Source: Beroe forskalii (lineage: Eukaryota; Ctenophora; Nuda; Beroida; Beroidae). From it: 64,000 nt of DNA. The translations under genes and the position numbers were made by a program. Below the pieces are notes generated by a model. The model made no database searches. It saw only the letters and a list, made by a program, of their open reading frames with translations, and was not told where the DNA came from. The stretch is taken from contig WFMF01000123.1 of NCBI GenBank assembly GCA_011033025.1, positions 319,848 to 383,847 on the forward strand. The letters are read 5' to 3'. This document shows, piece by piece, positions 32,113 through 43,765 of this stretch (position 1 is its first letter; each line of letters begins with the position of its first letter).

Positions 32113-34240
32113 TAACGTGACCTCTAGGCACTAAGTAACTAATCACGTGACCTCTAACTAATCACGTGATCTCTAACTTATCACGTGACCTCTAACTAAT
32201 CATGTGACCTCTAACTAATCACGTGACCTCTAACTAATCACGTGACCTCTAACTAATCACGTGACCTCTAACTGTTCATGTGACCTCTAACTAATCACGT
32301 GACTTCAAACTAATCACGTGACCTCTAACTGGATTGGATTGGATTGAAAACCTCCGTGGAGGCTTGCCGCTTTTACGGGCAGAAAAGTGATAATATAAAT
32401 CAAAATATATGGAGTATAATACTGATACGTGATTAGTTAATCACGCGACCTCTAACTAATCACGCGACCTCTAACTATTAACTAATTACGTGACTTCTAA
32501 CTAATCATGTGACTTCTAACTAATCATGTGACTTCTAACTAATCACGTGACCTCTAACTAATCACGTGACCTCTAACTAATCACGTGACCTCTAACTAAT
32601 CACGTGACCTCTAACTAATCACGTGAATTCTAACTAATCACGTGACCTCTAACTAATCACGTGACCTCTAACTAATCACGTGATTTCTAACTAATCACGC
32701 GACCTCTAACTAACCACGTGATTTCTAACTAATCACGTGAATTCTAACTAATCACGTGACCTCTAACTAATCACGTGACCTCTAACTAATCACGCGACCT
32801 CTAACTAATCACGTGATTTCTAACTAATCACGTGAATTCTAACTAATCACGTGAATTCTAACTAATCACGTGACCTCTAACTAATCACGTGACCTCTAAC
32901 TAATCACGTGATTTCTAACTAATCACGTGAATTCTAACTAATCACGTGACCTCTAACTAATCACGTGACCTCTAACTAATCACGCGACCTCTAACTAATC
33001 ACGTGTCTTTCTAACTAATCACGTGACTTCTAACTAATCACGTGAATTCTAACTAATCACGTGACTTCTAACTAATCACGTGACCTCTAACTAATCACGT
33101 GATTTCTAACTAATCACGTGAATTCTAACTAATCACGTGACCTCTAACTAATCACGTGACCTCTAACTAATCACGTGACCTCTAACTAATCACGTGACCT
33201 CTAACTGTTCATGTGACCTCTAACTAATCACGTGACTTCAAACTAATCACGTGACCTCTAACTGGATTGGATTGGATTGAAAACCTCCGTGGAGGCTTGC
33301 CGCTTTTACGGGCAGAAAAGTGATAATATAAATCAAAATATATGGAGTATAATACTGATACGTGATTAGTTAATCACGCGACCTCTAACTAATCACGCGA
33401 CCTCTAACTATTAACTAATTACGTGACTTCTAACTAATCATGTGACTTCTAACTAATCATGTGACTTCTAACTAATCACGTGACCTCTAACTAATCACGT
33501 GACCTCTAACTAATCACGTGACCTCTAACTAATCACGTGACCTCTAACTAATCACGTGAATTTAACTAATCACGTGACCTCTAACTAATCACGTGACCTC
33601 TAACTAATCACGTGATTTCTAACTAATCACGCGACCTCTAACTAACCACGTGATTTCTAACTAATCACGTGAATTCTAACTAATCACGTGACCTCTAACT
33701 AATCACGTGACCTCTAACCAATCACGCGACCTCTAACTAATCACGTGATTTCTAACTAATCACGTGAATTCTAACTAATCACGTGAATTCTAACTAATCA
33801 CGTGACCTCTAACTAATCACGTGACCTCTAACTAATCACGTGATTTCTAACTAATCACGTGAATTCTAACTAATCACGTGACCTCTAACTAATCACGTGA
33901 CCTCTAACTAATCACGCGACCTCTAACTAATCACGTGTCTTCTAACTAATCACGTGACTTCTAACTAATCACGTGAATTCTAACTAATCACGTGACTTCT
34001 AACTAATCACGTGACCTCTAACTAATCACGTGATTTCTAACTAATCACGTGAATTCTAACTAATCACGTGACCTCTAACTAATCACGTGACCTCTAACTA
34101 ATCACGCGAACTCTAACTAATCACGTGTCTTCTAACTAATCACGCGAATTCTAACTAATCACGTGATTTCTAACTAATCACGTGACCTCTAACTAATCAC
34201 GTGACTTCTAACTAATCATGTGACCTCTTACTGTTCATGT
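32113..34240. repeat. 19-bp satellite with TCACGTGA palindrome, about 100 units
   Basis: The unit CTAACTAATCACGTGACCT repeats with small variants (ATTTC, AATTC, CGCGA). CACGTG is the canonical bHLH-ZIP E-box, and the flanking bases make the 8-bp palindrome TCACGTGA, close to the CLEAR element bound by TFEB/MITF and to USF sites. A ~115-bp insert starting GGATTGGATTGGATTG occurs at 32331 and again at 33264. The variant order is the same after each, so the array is two higher-order copies of about 933 bp. Any binding is inference. Confidence 0.95.
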
Positions 34241-34249
34241 GACTTCACC

Positions 34250-34910
34250 CACAAAGCATCTTTGCTTTATTTCTTTGTTGATGCACTGTGCGGTTTTGCA
34301 TTCCCCCTTGTAAGACAAAAAACCCGCATTAACAGCCAGTGCAAGATGTTGAAGTTGTTAAGTTTGTAGTTCTGCTGACAACACAGCTGTTGGTCCCTTC
34401 TAATTTATCCCATTGTTCCTTCTTGGTACCCATTGTTTGGGCACAGCCGTTACTGTATTAGAATATTTATTAATATTAATAAGAATATTAACTAAGTACC
34501 AGCTGTCTTCCTCTGAGCTCGCCAGATTCTGGAATAGTCTGATTGGAATATAGCAAAGTACCAGTGTTATTCAGAGCTCGCCAGATTCTGGCTTAATCTT
34601 TAATAAAAGTCGTGTTTGACCGGAGCTCATCAATACATGAAACTAACAAATGCACCCTATATTCACCTTATTATATGCACACTATGTGTACTCTGAATGC
34701 CTGCCTATTAATCGGCATTAGTCCCGATGGGCCCAATCGAGCACAAACATAAGAATTTCTATAAAGTCAATTTTGCGCTCTGGGCGCCAATGAGCGCATT
34801 TCAGCGATGGTGGACGCGCACAAATGTGCACAAAAATTTGCGATCATTTAAATTCTAGTATCCGTTACTTGAAGGTACATAATATGGTGATGCAAATTGG
34901 GCTTATGACG
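34250..34910. other. Right part of element G interior, no gene
   Basis: No frame of note. GAGCTCGCCAGATTCTGG occurs twice (about 34516 and 34575), a short local duplication of about 60 bp. Confidence 0.5.
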
Positions 34911-35360
34911 TTGGTTCAGTGATGGGCATTTAGGGTGCATATAGGGTGCGTTTAGGACTCTTTACTTACTTTGGGGTGGAACGGTAAATTCGGCCGAAGC
35001 CCTACAAACCGTGCCGTCAGGAACAACCTCTGCTGGCTGAGCCTAAGGCTCCCTGAGATATACAATATTAATACTACCAGGACTCATAATAGGACAAGTG
35101 CCAATTCATAGGTGGACATTTCAATTTAGGGTGCCAACTGCAAATAGGGTGCATTTGGGGTGCAAAAAGGGCGCTAAAGATACGTTTAGGATGCATTTAG
35201 GGAGCACACTGATTTGAAGGGGTACAGATAGGGGTCATTTGGAGTACATCTAGAGATATAGGTTGCATCGGGCGACTGGTCATCAACCTGCGATTCATAC
35301 TGTAATTCATAATCATTAATATCTTATTATGTTCAAGATTCAAAATTAAATCACGATTTA

Positions 35361-35802
35361 AGGAGGCAGCAAGGGGTCTTCGGAGTGTCGATGGCCGGAA
35401 TGGAGTTTTTGGCTAGAAATGATAGAGAGGAGCATCATACATTCGATTTTGAATTTGCCTGGCCGGCAAAAATCGTCAAAATTTGGCTCTTTGAAAATTC
35501 AAAATCGAATATTTTTGGTTCTGAGGCCTAAATCAAAAATCCGTGGGACAAATCTCTTCATTTTAATCCCTAGAACATACCTGGAAAGTTTAAGGACGAT
35601 CCTCCCAAAAATGTAGGAGGAGAAATTTGCGCGTGTACTGTAATTACAGGCAAATTCCGATTTTCAAAATCGCATAACTCAGCCTAGGAACAAGATTTTT
35701 TTCATTCCGTAATTTTTTTCTGGTGGCTACGATGCTCCTCTATCATTTCTGACCAGAAACTCCATTTTGGCCATCGACACCCCGAAGACCCCCCTGCCCC
35801 CT
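35361..35802. mobile_element. MITE with ~80-bp terminal inverted repeats
   Basis: The left end AGGAGGCAGCAAGGGGTCTT and the inverted right end AGGGGGCAGGGGGGTCTTCG share a further AGTGTCGATGGCC-, ATGGAGTTT- and AGAAATGATAGAG-type sequence. The flanks are TTAA on both sides, which is compatible with a TTAA (piggyBac/Kolobok-type) or a TA duplication; the sequence cannot tell them apart. It lies directly beside element G. Confidence 0.8.
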
Positions 35803-35819
35803 TAAGCGTTAATCTGAAT

Positions 35820-36560
35820 ATATCGATAAACGTTTGAGTTATCAAAGGATTTCTACAAAGTAAGAAATTGACGTAGTTACCTATGTGATGTTAATGTGCT
35901 TATATTCAGTTGAATGATGCCTTCTTAGCCGTGTTACACTTTCTAATGATCTGTGATAATGACTCAAATGATTTGTAATGGTTGCATTTATTAAACGGTA
36001 AATGATATGCTGACGTATAATTTCTCATTTGAATTGCAATCTGTTGTGCATTCAACTCCAGATAGCAAGATCTATCATAAAAGTTAGTGTTAATTTTGTG
36101 TAAAGCGAACCGAATGATGAATTCTATGACTTCGTAAATCGCATAATTTATCCCGAAATTAAACACTTTGTATCTGATTCTTCTACATAATATGAAACTC
36201 TACAGCCATTTATCATACCGTGATCATGCAATGCTCATTGCTATAATCTCTATCTCGCATAGGATGGGATTAAGTTCTTCAAACAGAGAACAGCATAGCA
36301 CAGGCACAGCGGAACAGAGAAGAAGGGCAAAGCACAGAGACAGGGGGAACAGAGAAGAAGAGCAAAGCACAGAGCCAGCGGGAACAGAGGCGAGGCTTTT
36401 CTTACTTTTGGTGAGTGATTGGAAACTTAGGTATAAACTAGGATCATCAGGACATATTCCAATTTAATAACGAAGCATTGCCATCGATACGCCATCGATG
36501 TTTGGCTGCTTATCATATCAGCCCTACGCGATACCAGTTTTTTGGAAACATCATGATATT
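35820..36560. other. Gene-free spacer with a short purine-rich repeat
   Basis: Three ~41-bp units (GGAACAGAGAAGAAGAGCAA and AGCACAGAGCCAGCG) at about 36270-36400 make a 99-codon frame by chance. Nothing else is recognised. Confidence 0.5.
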
Positions 36561-36564
36561 TTAC

Positions 36565-36790
36565 TGCCCTATCAGCGCAGAACCGACCCATTCAAATGCC
36601 CACTGAGCCCTGCACTTGTAACGTCTATCCCTTTCATCAGATTTCCCCCTTAAAATTGTTCAGTAAAAGTCGTTCATGAAATGGCCTTGGAAAATCTAAA
36701 AAGTGTTGCTTTATGTGACCAGAAAATTCAAAATATCGATAAAAATTATTAACAATTTGAAATCGACGTCTTCTTCCTTTCTTCGTTGAG
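36565..36790. repeat. Dispersed repeat R, copy 1
   Basis: Starts ATCAGCGCAGAACCGACCC. About 220 bp are shared in direct orientation with 38381-38600 (common blocks CATCAGAT, TCATTCATGAA-like, TGGAAAATCTAAAAAGT, CGATGTCTTCTTC). Shorter pieces occur at about 37575, 43350 and 46937. Confidence 0.75.
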
Positions 36791-37439
36791 CAAATTCCCC
36801 CTATACTACAGTAGCCAGGTAGGGTTGACTATGCATTTTCGAGAGCGCTCGTTCTGAGGGTTTGAATGGCTTCGTATTGTGGATACAAACAAAGTTAGTG
36901 GGGATGCCTTAACTTTAAGTGTGGCGTTTGGCTCAAATTTGGCCCAAATCCAAATTTGGCTTTACGCGAATTTTAAATCAGGATATCTCAGCTTCCTCAT
37001 GGATTTGAGACAAAACGTTGGTGTTTAAAATGACCGCAATGGTCGAATTACGCCAGGTGGATGATAGTTCCAAGACGTGTAGAGCTTTACTTTTGTAGAG
37101 TGCATTGAGGAGATGATTTATCTTAATTATTTTGAACTAGACTGAGAAGGTGTTCGGGCATTATTGTCACAAAATCGTCACAATTTTTACATGAAGCCGG
37201 TTGAGGTTCAATGAAATTTATGTCACAATTTTTACAAGAACATTATATGAATTCCGTCTGATTCTGTTAATTAAAGTATCACCATGTCTGTACCGCTGGA
37301 GCCTGGAGGGATCTCTCCCTCCCTCTCTCTGTCTCCTCCCACTCTTCGATCTGTGGCTTTTACTATGTCAAGCATTGACCAGTGACCTAGTCATAGGGTA
37401 TGCAGATTATGCCTTGTACACCCTGAAAAAGTCCCTTGC

Positions 37440-37570
37440 ATAGTCTAAAATTTTGAGAAAATATCTAATCATAGCTGATTAGGCTTAATTTGCCAGTCAA
37501 CTGTGAAAATCTACCCAGTACCCTTAGAATATTTAGCATGTTCAGATCTCAAATCATGATCCGTTATTGT
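37440..37570. repeat. Dispersed repeat also present at 45830-45940
   Basis: CATAGCTGATTAGGCTTAAT, then TTGCCAGTCAACTGTGAAAA and ATCTCAAATC match 45841-45935 in the same orientation. In both places the flanking sequence is repeat- or retroelement-related. Confidence 0.7.
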
Positions 37571-37730
37571 CCTATCGAGTATCGGCGCAGAACTGACCCT
37601 CTCAAGTGACCCACTAAACCATCTCCTAACCTAAATTGACACCAATCAGCGCAGAATTTTTTTTTGAAAACGGAAAATAAATATACACAATGTATTTACA
37701 GGGTCACATGTTCACATAAAAATGGCTTCG

Positions 37731-38321
37731 TCAAGAAGAAATGTGAGCTTCGTTACACTCAAAGCCACAATCATTACCTAAAATAATATTATCTCTTTTT
37801 CTGAGGCTCCTGGAACCTCTAATACATAATAAAACCATTTTACATATTAAAAACGAAAGCTTACATCTAAATAAATTTACAACATCACTATATTGTTCTT
37901 TAGTTTTGTTACTAATTTTATTACACAAATATTTACAAAATGTTTTAGCTAACTTTCCCATTCCGCCCGTCACAGAAAAAATTAAAGGCACAAATGAACC
38001 GTGTTCTAAGTTTACTATGCGTTCATTGTATGCTCTCATTTTGTCCTGTTCCGCTCTTTCATATACCTTAGCAGTAGGCATATTGATATACGATTGGGAA
38101 TTAGGGTTTGTCACTCTAATATCAAAATAAGTGTTCTGCCCTGAACGGTAAAAACCTCGTGCTCTGACATCAGGCCTAGCGTTATCCCCAGTGAGTGCGG
38201 AGCGATGCTTGAATTGCTCATCATCCATGGGTTGCAATGGAGGCTCTGTTTCAACGTCGTTTTGCACCGACTTTATGGCTTCAGCTATGAAGTCACGTAA
38301 TGCAATGTGACGTATTATCAC
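37731..38321 (-). pseudogene. C-terminal nuclease-like domain of a retroelement polyprotein (fossil)
   Basis: The open part of 196 residues contains RPDVRARGFYRSGQNTYFDI, then RVTNPNSQSY, YNERIVNLEHGSFVPLIFS, TGGMGKLAKTF and LCIRGSRSL. I know this pattern (PD-x-R-A-R-G-F, FFDxRV, GSFxPLxFxxxGGMG, IRGSR) from proteins that carry a reverse transcriptase in cnidarians and other invertebrates. It looks like a PD-(D/E)XK-type nuclease fold. The exact retroelement family is uncertain. Only this C-terminal piece is seen and it looks broken. Repeat R flanks it on both sides (36565 and 38381). Confidence 0.65.
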
Positions 38322-38380
38322 GAATCCACCAAGATGGCAGTTTAATGCATGTTCAATGGTGAAGGCTGAGCCACATGGAC

Positions 38381-38600
38381 AGAATCAGCGCAGAATTGAC
38401 CCTCTTTGGTAACCCACTGACCCTTTTCCTAAACCCTAACATTTCATCAGATAACCCAAGATAAATTAATATGGAAGACAGTTAAAGTCATTCATTGAAT
38501 TGTGTTTGAAAATCTAAAAAGTATTGTAATAAGAAAACTTAAAGCCATGACAGCTGTATTTGGATATTATAATCAACAATGAATTCGATGTCTTCTTCGT
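38381..38600. repeat. Dispersed repeat R, copy 2
   Basis: Direct copy of 36565-36790, beginning ATCAGCGCAGAATTGACCCT. It lies 60 bp outside the 5' end (minus-strand sense) of the nuclease-like frame. Confidence 0.75.
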
Positions 38601-39464
38601 AGATCTGATGATGGAATCCCTGTCGTCATCTGTCTTCTTTGTGATCTTTTTAGTCCCCGTTGTTGGTAGGATCCTCGCAAGCGTCATTTTGATTCTGTCT
38701 GAAAACTCTGATTATGTCGTCATCTGTCTGCAAAATCTGAGTTTGGCTGTAGCAATTACATCGAGTGTGGCTGGTTGTTTTGATAGCCTAAAGATTATAG
38801 GCCCCTGTCCCCTGAAATGAAATTGATGTTAAAAATCAAAATAATATCACCGTGCATAAAACTATAAAAATGAAACAAAGGCAGAATCAATGACTTTAAT
38901 TGCAACCAAATCATGACCAGAAAAGTCAGGAAAAATGTGCTGAAAGTGAATGCAAAACAAATGAAATGTTGTTTTACCTGATGACACTAGTAGAGGGGCA
39001 CTTGTCTGAAACCTGGAATTGTAAATACTTAATACCTACCTGTTTGCTGCAAAGTATGGTTAGCGATAATAAATATTTTCATTTCATCAATCCCTATTTC
39101 CCATCATTTAATATCTGATCTAACTTTTCTCGAACAAAATCAAACGACATCAGACCAATTGGTCGTCATAAATAAGAAAAAGTTCATAAATTTATATTCG
39201 ACAGGGCTTTATACTGGATAGTAAAAAAAAAGTAAATAATTTGGACGTTATTAATTGAGATAAGTTGATTTTTCGTAAAACTAAAGGAGATGATTATTTT
39301 AGATGATTATTGTCATTATATATTTGATTTGATTTGATTTGATAAATGTTTGAATTTTGTTCAAGTTAAGTTGACCAAAACACGATAAGTAAACTATACC
39401 CTAAAATATGATGTACACAAGTCCAAAGTTTCCCGAACAAAATCAAACGACATCAGACCATTTG
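38600..39464. other. Gene-poor spacer with a repeated palindromic motif
   Basis: CAAACGACATCAGACCA, an ATTTGG-type centre and TCGTCATAAAT occur near 39140, again around the insertion point of element A at 39464/42514, and near 42612. The centre GACCAATTGGTC is palindromic. No exon is recognised. Confidence 0.5.
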
Positions 39465-42400
39465 TAGTAAGGGAACTATAATCAAATGCCGGGGTCCTCT
39501 GTGAAAAAATTCGTTCTTAAGGTTTTGATGCTCCAATCGACTCCGATAGGTGTCTAGAGTCACCAAAAAAATTTATTCAATTTTTGGAGTTGCGGAAAAC
39601 CCAGGGTGACCACGCCCTTTTTTGACCGTGGAAATTTTTGAGTAAAATCAATAGAATTTAGCTGAATGGCAACTAAGGCATGATTATACTCTATACCTAG
39701 GTTTTTTGATACGAGAAATCGATTGCAACCATTATCTAGACGTGTAATCGCATATTTTGGTCATAATTGACCACGCCCAGTTTTTGTCATGACCATTTTG
39801 CCTAAAAATCTCGAAATTTTGATAAAACCATACCATATCATGATTATACTCCAAACCTATGTTTTTTGATATCAGAAATCGATTAAAGCCACTATCTAGG
39901 CGTCATCTCGCATATTTTGGCCATATCTGACCACACCCAGTTTTTGTCATGGCTGCTTTGGTCAAAAATCTCGAAATTTTGGATAAGACCGTACCATAAC
40001 ATGATTATACTCTAAACCTATGTTTTTTGATACGAGAAATCGATTAAAGCCAATATCTAGACGTCGACTCGTATATTTTGGCCATAACCGACCACGCCCA
40101 GTTTTTGTCGTGATTGTTTTGGCCAAAAATTTCGGAATTTTGATAAGGCCATGCCATACCATGATTATACTCTAAGCCTATGTTTTTTGATACGAGAAAT
40201 CGAAAGAAGCCACTATCTAGACGCCAAATCGCATATTTAAGCAAAAATTGGTCCCGCCCACTTTTTACAGACATTTTGCTAAAAATCTGGTAATAAAACA
40301 AGTGCGATTTTAAAGGCCATAGCACAAAACATACTCTAAACGACACGATGAACCGTTAAGTCTGACGCCTGAAAGTCTGATATCGGCGAGCTTCTAAATG
40401 CTTGTTGGCTTCAATCTGTTGAAGACTGGAGGTTCGTAAAGCCTTCCACCTATTCCTTTCTTAGCTACTGCAAACTTCCAGGTCAGCCGGCCTTCAAAAG
40501 TTCAAAGTATAAGATGAATTGCTTTCTGGTATTTCATATGTTTCATAGAATATTGTATGACAGTTTATAGCATTAAATAAGAAACGACACTGGAACTGGA
40601 ATTAAACCGTCCTGATGTATGGATACCAGAGACTGAATGTATCGTCGAGGTTAGTGTGGGGCCAAGTCAAGACTGAAGAGTGGTGTCAAAGGTTAATTGT
40701 CGTCAAAGGTAGAGTGTTGTCAAACTCGAGAGCACACTGATGCAGGGGAAAGAGTGTTGCCAAAGGTTGAGTGGTTTCAAAGAGTCAAAGGTGGATCGCT
40801 CTCAAGGGTAGAATGTTGTCAAGGACAAATTGGGAAGACCAATGTCAAGGGCAAGTTGGTGTCAAGGTTAGAGTGCTCTCAAAGCTTCAAAGGAAGCGTG
40901 CTGTTAAGAATAAAGTGCTGTCAAGGAAAGGGTGCTGTGAAATGTGGAGTGTTGTCAAAAGTATGCTGCTGTCAAGGGTACAATGCCATCAACTTGACTT
41001 CACTCTCTCATTGACCGTATGATTTGAGGAAGAGTGCTGTCTAGCAGTCTAGAGTAGATTTCTGTCAAGGACAGAGGGCTTCAAAGGGTAAAGTGATGTA
41101 TAGCATCAAAGTGAATGATGAAGGATGGATTGGTACCGAGGGAAGAGTCCTTCCAAGGATAGAGTGACGTCATGGGTTAAGTGATGTCAGGACTAGGAGA
41201 GTGATGTCAAGGGTAAAGTGGTGTCATACCTCGTAGAGTGGTGTCTAGGGATGTGTGCTATCAAAGGTAGCTTGGTGTCAAAGGTGAAGTGAGCTGTGAA
41301 GGATAGAGTGATGTCAAGGGAAAAGTGCTGTCAAAAATTAAGTGGTGTCGAGGATACAGTGCTGTAAAAGCCAAGCGTAGATTTCTATCAAAGGTTCAAG
41401 GCTTCAATATTGCGATTGAATAAGTCATTAATTGTCTGCTGTCGAGTAACGAAAGCCGTTATCGTGAAGGTTGATTGCTGTCAAGGATAAAGTGCTGTAG
41501 AGAACAACACTTGGCAAGGAAGGATTCTTGCCAAGAGTGGAGTGCTGTTGAGGATTTAGTCAAGGATTTAGTAAAGAATGCTGCCTGGCTCTCAAGGAAA
41601 GAGTGTTGTCCAGAGGAATGTGCTGTCAAGGTTCGAGGGCTACATACCATTAATTAAGTGCTCCCAAATTGGGCATTACAAAAATTGGTTCGATAATGGT
41701 CTGGATACTGGTTTCAATGGATGTTTCTTATCCAACCCCCTCGAAGACATGGGTATGGAGTATAGTATAATCAATCATGGTATAATCTTATTGCCTCGAA
41801 GCAAAATGCGTAATCATGGTTTAATCATGTTTTGGTACAGTCTTATCAAAATTTCGAGATTTTTCGCCAAAACAATTACGACAAAAACTGGGCGTGGTCG
41901 GTTATGGCCAAAATATACGAGTTGACGTCTAAATATTGGCTTTAATCGATTTCTCGTATCAAAAAACATAGGCCTAGAGTATAATCATGTTATGGTACGG
42001 TCTTATCAAAATTTCGAGATTTTTGGCCAAAACAATCACGACAAAAACTGGGCGTGGTCAATTATGACCAAAATATGCGAGTTGACGCCTAGATAGTGGC
42101 TTTAATCGATTTCTCATATCAAAAAACTTAGGTTTAGAGTACAATCATGATATGGTATGGTTTTATCAAAATTTTGAGATTTTTAGGCAAAATGGTCATG
42201 ACAAAAACTGGGCGCGGTCAATTATGACCAAAATATGCGATTTTACGTCTAGATAATGGTTGCAATCGATTTCTCGTATCAAAAAACCTAGGTTTAGACT
42301 ATAATCATGCCTTAGTTGCCATTCAGCTAAATTCTATTGATTTTCCTCAAAAATTCCCACGGTCAAAAAAGGGCGTGGTCACCCTGGGTTTTCCGCAACT

Positions 42401-42513
42401 CCAAAAATTGAATAATTTTTTTTGGTGACTCTAGACACCTATCGGAGTCGATTGGAGCATCAAAACCTTAAGAACGAATTTTTTCACAGACATGCCACAC
42501 AGTTCCCTTACTA
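39465..42513. mobile_element. Foldback-type DNA element A, copy 2
   Basis: Same ends (TAGTAAGGGAACT) and layout as 454-3769: left arm with ~160-bp subrepeats (39670-40330), a GTCAAGG-type core (40680-41640) and a mirror-image right arm (41830-42513). It has one subrepeat fewer on the right. A clean 3-bp duplication TTG flanks it (39462-39464 and 42514-42516); removing the element restores CAGACCATTTGGTCGTC, matching the sister motif near 39155. No transposase is seen, so it is non-autonomous. Confidence 0.9.
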
Positions 42514-42717
42514 TTGGTCGTCATAAATGTTTGGATTTCGATCGAGTCACGTTGAACTTAGCACAGTTGGAAATATGGATAATCACAGGACATGTTATCA
42601 GGTTCAAATCGCCTCAACAAATTCAAACGACATCAGACCGTATGGTCGTCATAAATATCTGAATATGTGTGAGTTGACATGAACCTAAGAACAAATGAAA
42701 ATGGCTCCTAAACCTTA

Positions 42718-43335
42718 CTAGTAACCCCTGTCAAAATAGTGGAAATCCAGAAAAACAGGCATTTGTTCTTCTGGAAACGCCCATGCTATTATGACAGGGA
42801 GAGGCTCCCACTGTTCCCCCTCATCTGTTTGGGGTGGCAAGTCCCCCTCGAGAGTGAGGACTTCCACCCCCTCCACCTCCCACTCCTCCCCCTCCACACT
42901 AGTGCTGCGGGAGGGGAGTGGGAGTGGAGACTCCCTAACCTCAGGCTGATACTTCTGGCGCTGTGGGACGTGGATGAACCCCAACGCCCCGTAGAACCGT
43001 GCGAACTTTGACCTCCTATATGCTTCTACCTCCTCATCGTAAACGTAAACCCTGTCACTCTTCTTCCTGAAACATTTCGTCACTTTCTTCAAAGTCCTTG
43101 ACATCTTCATTTTCAATGAAACGTTCGAAAGATCAGCAAAAGTTATCAGTTGTGAGCAACATGCAAAGCTGGCAACTGGAAATGAGCATGTGGCAGGGAT
43201 ATAGCGGCTCCACGTTGCCATGGGGATTTTCCTAATTTCAAACTGCTCCTTCAGAATATTTTTTGTTTTGCACGTAACTGAAATAATTTCTTCATCAGTG
43301 CGCGGCGCACTGCATTTCGCAATACATGCAATCAT
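42718..43335 (-). CDS. Orphan 205-aa reading frame, unknown
   Basis: The frame starts MIACIAKCSAPRTDEEIISV. Its middle is basic (MSRTLKKVTKCFRKKSDRVY, then EEVEAYRRSKFARFYGALGF), followed by a proline- and acid-rich end (PLPLPSRSTSVEGEEWEVEG and on to FHYFDRGY). Its length and composition are unlikely by chance in this AT-rich setting. No family is recognised. A piece of repeat R lies 15-70 bp upstream, as it does for the nuclease-like frame at 37.7-38.3 kb, so it may belong to a repeat family. The LTR element begins 93 bp away. Confidence 0.4.
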   Translation of the reverse strand: MIACIAKCSAPRTDEEIISVTCKTKNILKEQFEIRKIPMATWSRYIPATCSFPVASFACCSQLITFADLSNVSLKMKMSRTLKKVTKCFRKKSDRVYVYDEEVEAYRRSKFARFYGALGFIHVPQRQKYQPEVRESPLPLPSRSTSVEGEEWEVEGVEVLTLEGDLPPQTDEGEQWEPLPVIIAWAFPEEQMPVFLDFHYFDRGY

Positions 43336-43427
43336 ATCCGTGCTGACTGCTGAATCGGAAAAGTCTCTCTGAAGTGACCCACCGACCCAAACCTCGCAGT
43401 AAAATGACCCCTATTCCAGTGACACAG

Positions 43428-43765
43428 TGTACGCAACACGCAATCCAGCCGTGTTTGTACAAGGGGTGGGTAGATAAGGGTGAGGAAGGGGGAAGAAGGG
43501 ATCTTGGGGTTACTCCTCTACATTGAATCTAGACCAAGGGAAACGAGGGAGTAAAGGTAGTCTTCACGTAGCTACAGCAGGAATCTTGACAAAGCTTTCA
43601 CCCCAATAATACGCACTAACACACTCTAAAAACTAAACGCTAAACTTTCTCACTAGTTGCTGCTAGACATAACAATAACTTTTGTGAACTTAGAAAGAGT
43701 GCTACGTTACAGTACTAGCCTAACTGTTGCCACGTACAAAATAGAGAATCAGGCCACTGCCTACA
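43428..43765 (-). repeat. 3' LTR (minus-strand sense)
   Basis: 338 bp, about 98-99% identical by eye to the copy at 45460-45805. Confidence 0.85.

Larger units (their letters stand above)
31885..35345. mobile_element. Large inverted-repeat element G carrying an E-box satellite
   Basis: Left (about 31910-32100) and right (about 34915-35310) arms are inverted copies rich in TGCACCCTAAATGCACCC units, sharing CTTTAGCGCCCTTTTT, CTTCAAATCAGTGTG and TATCTGTACCCC-type blocks. Between them lie a 2.1-kb 19-bp satellite and about 650 bp of ordinary sequence. The edges are approximate and no clear target duplication is found. No transposase is seen. Confidence 0.6.

Noticed and set aside
32113-34240. 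CRISPR-like appearance of short regular repeats
   Set aside because: The units are contiguous with no unique spacers, and the genome is eukaryotic; this is a satellite.
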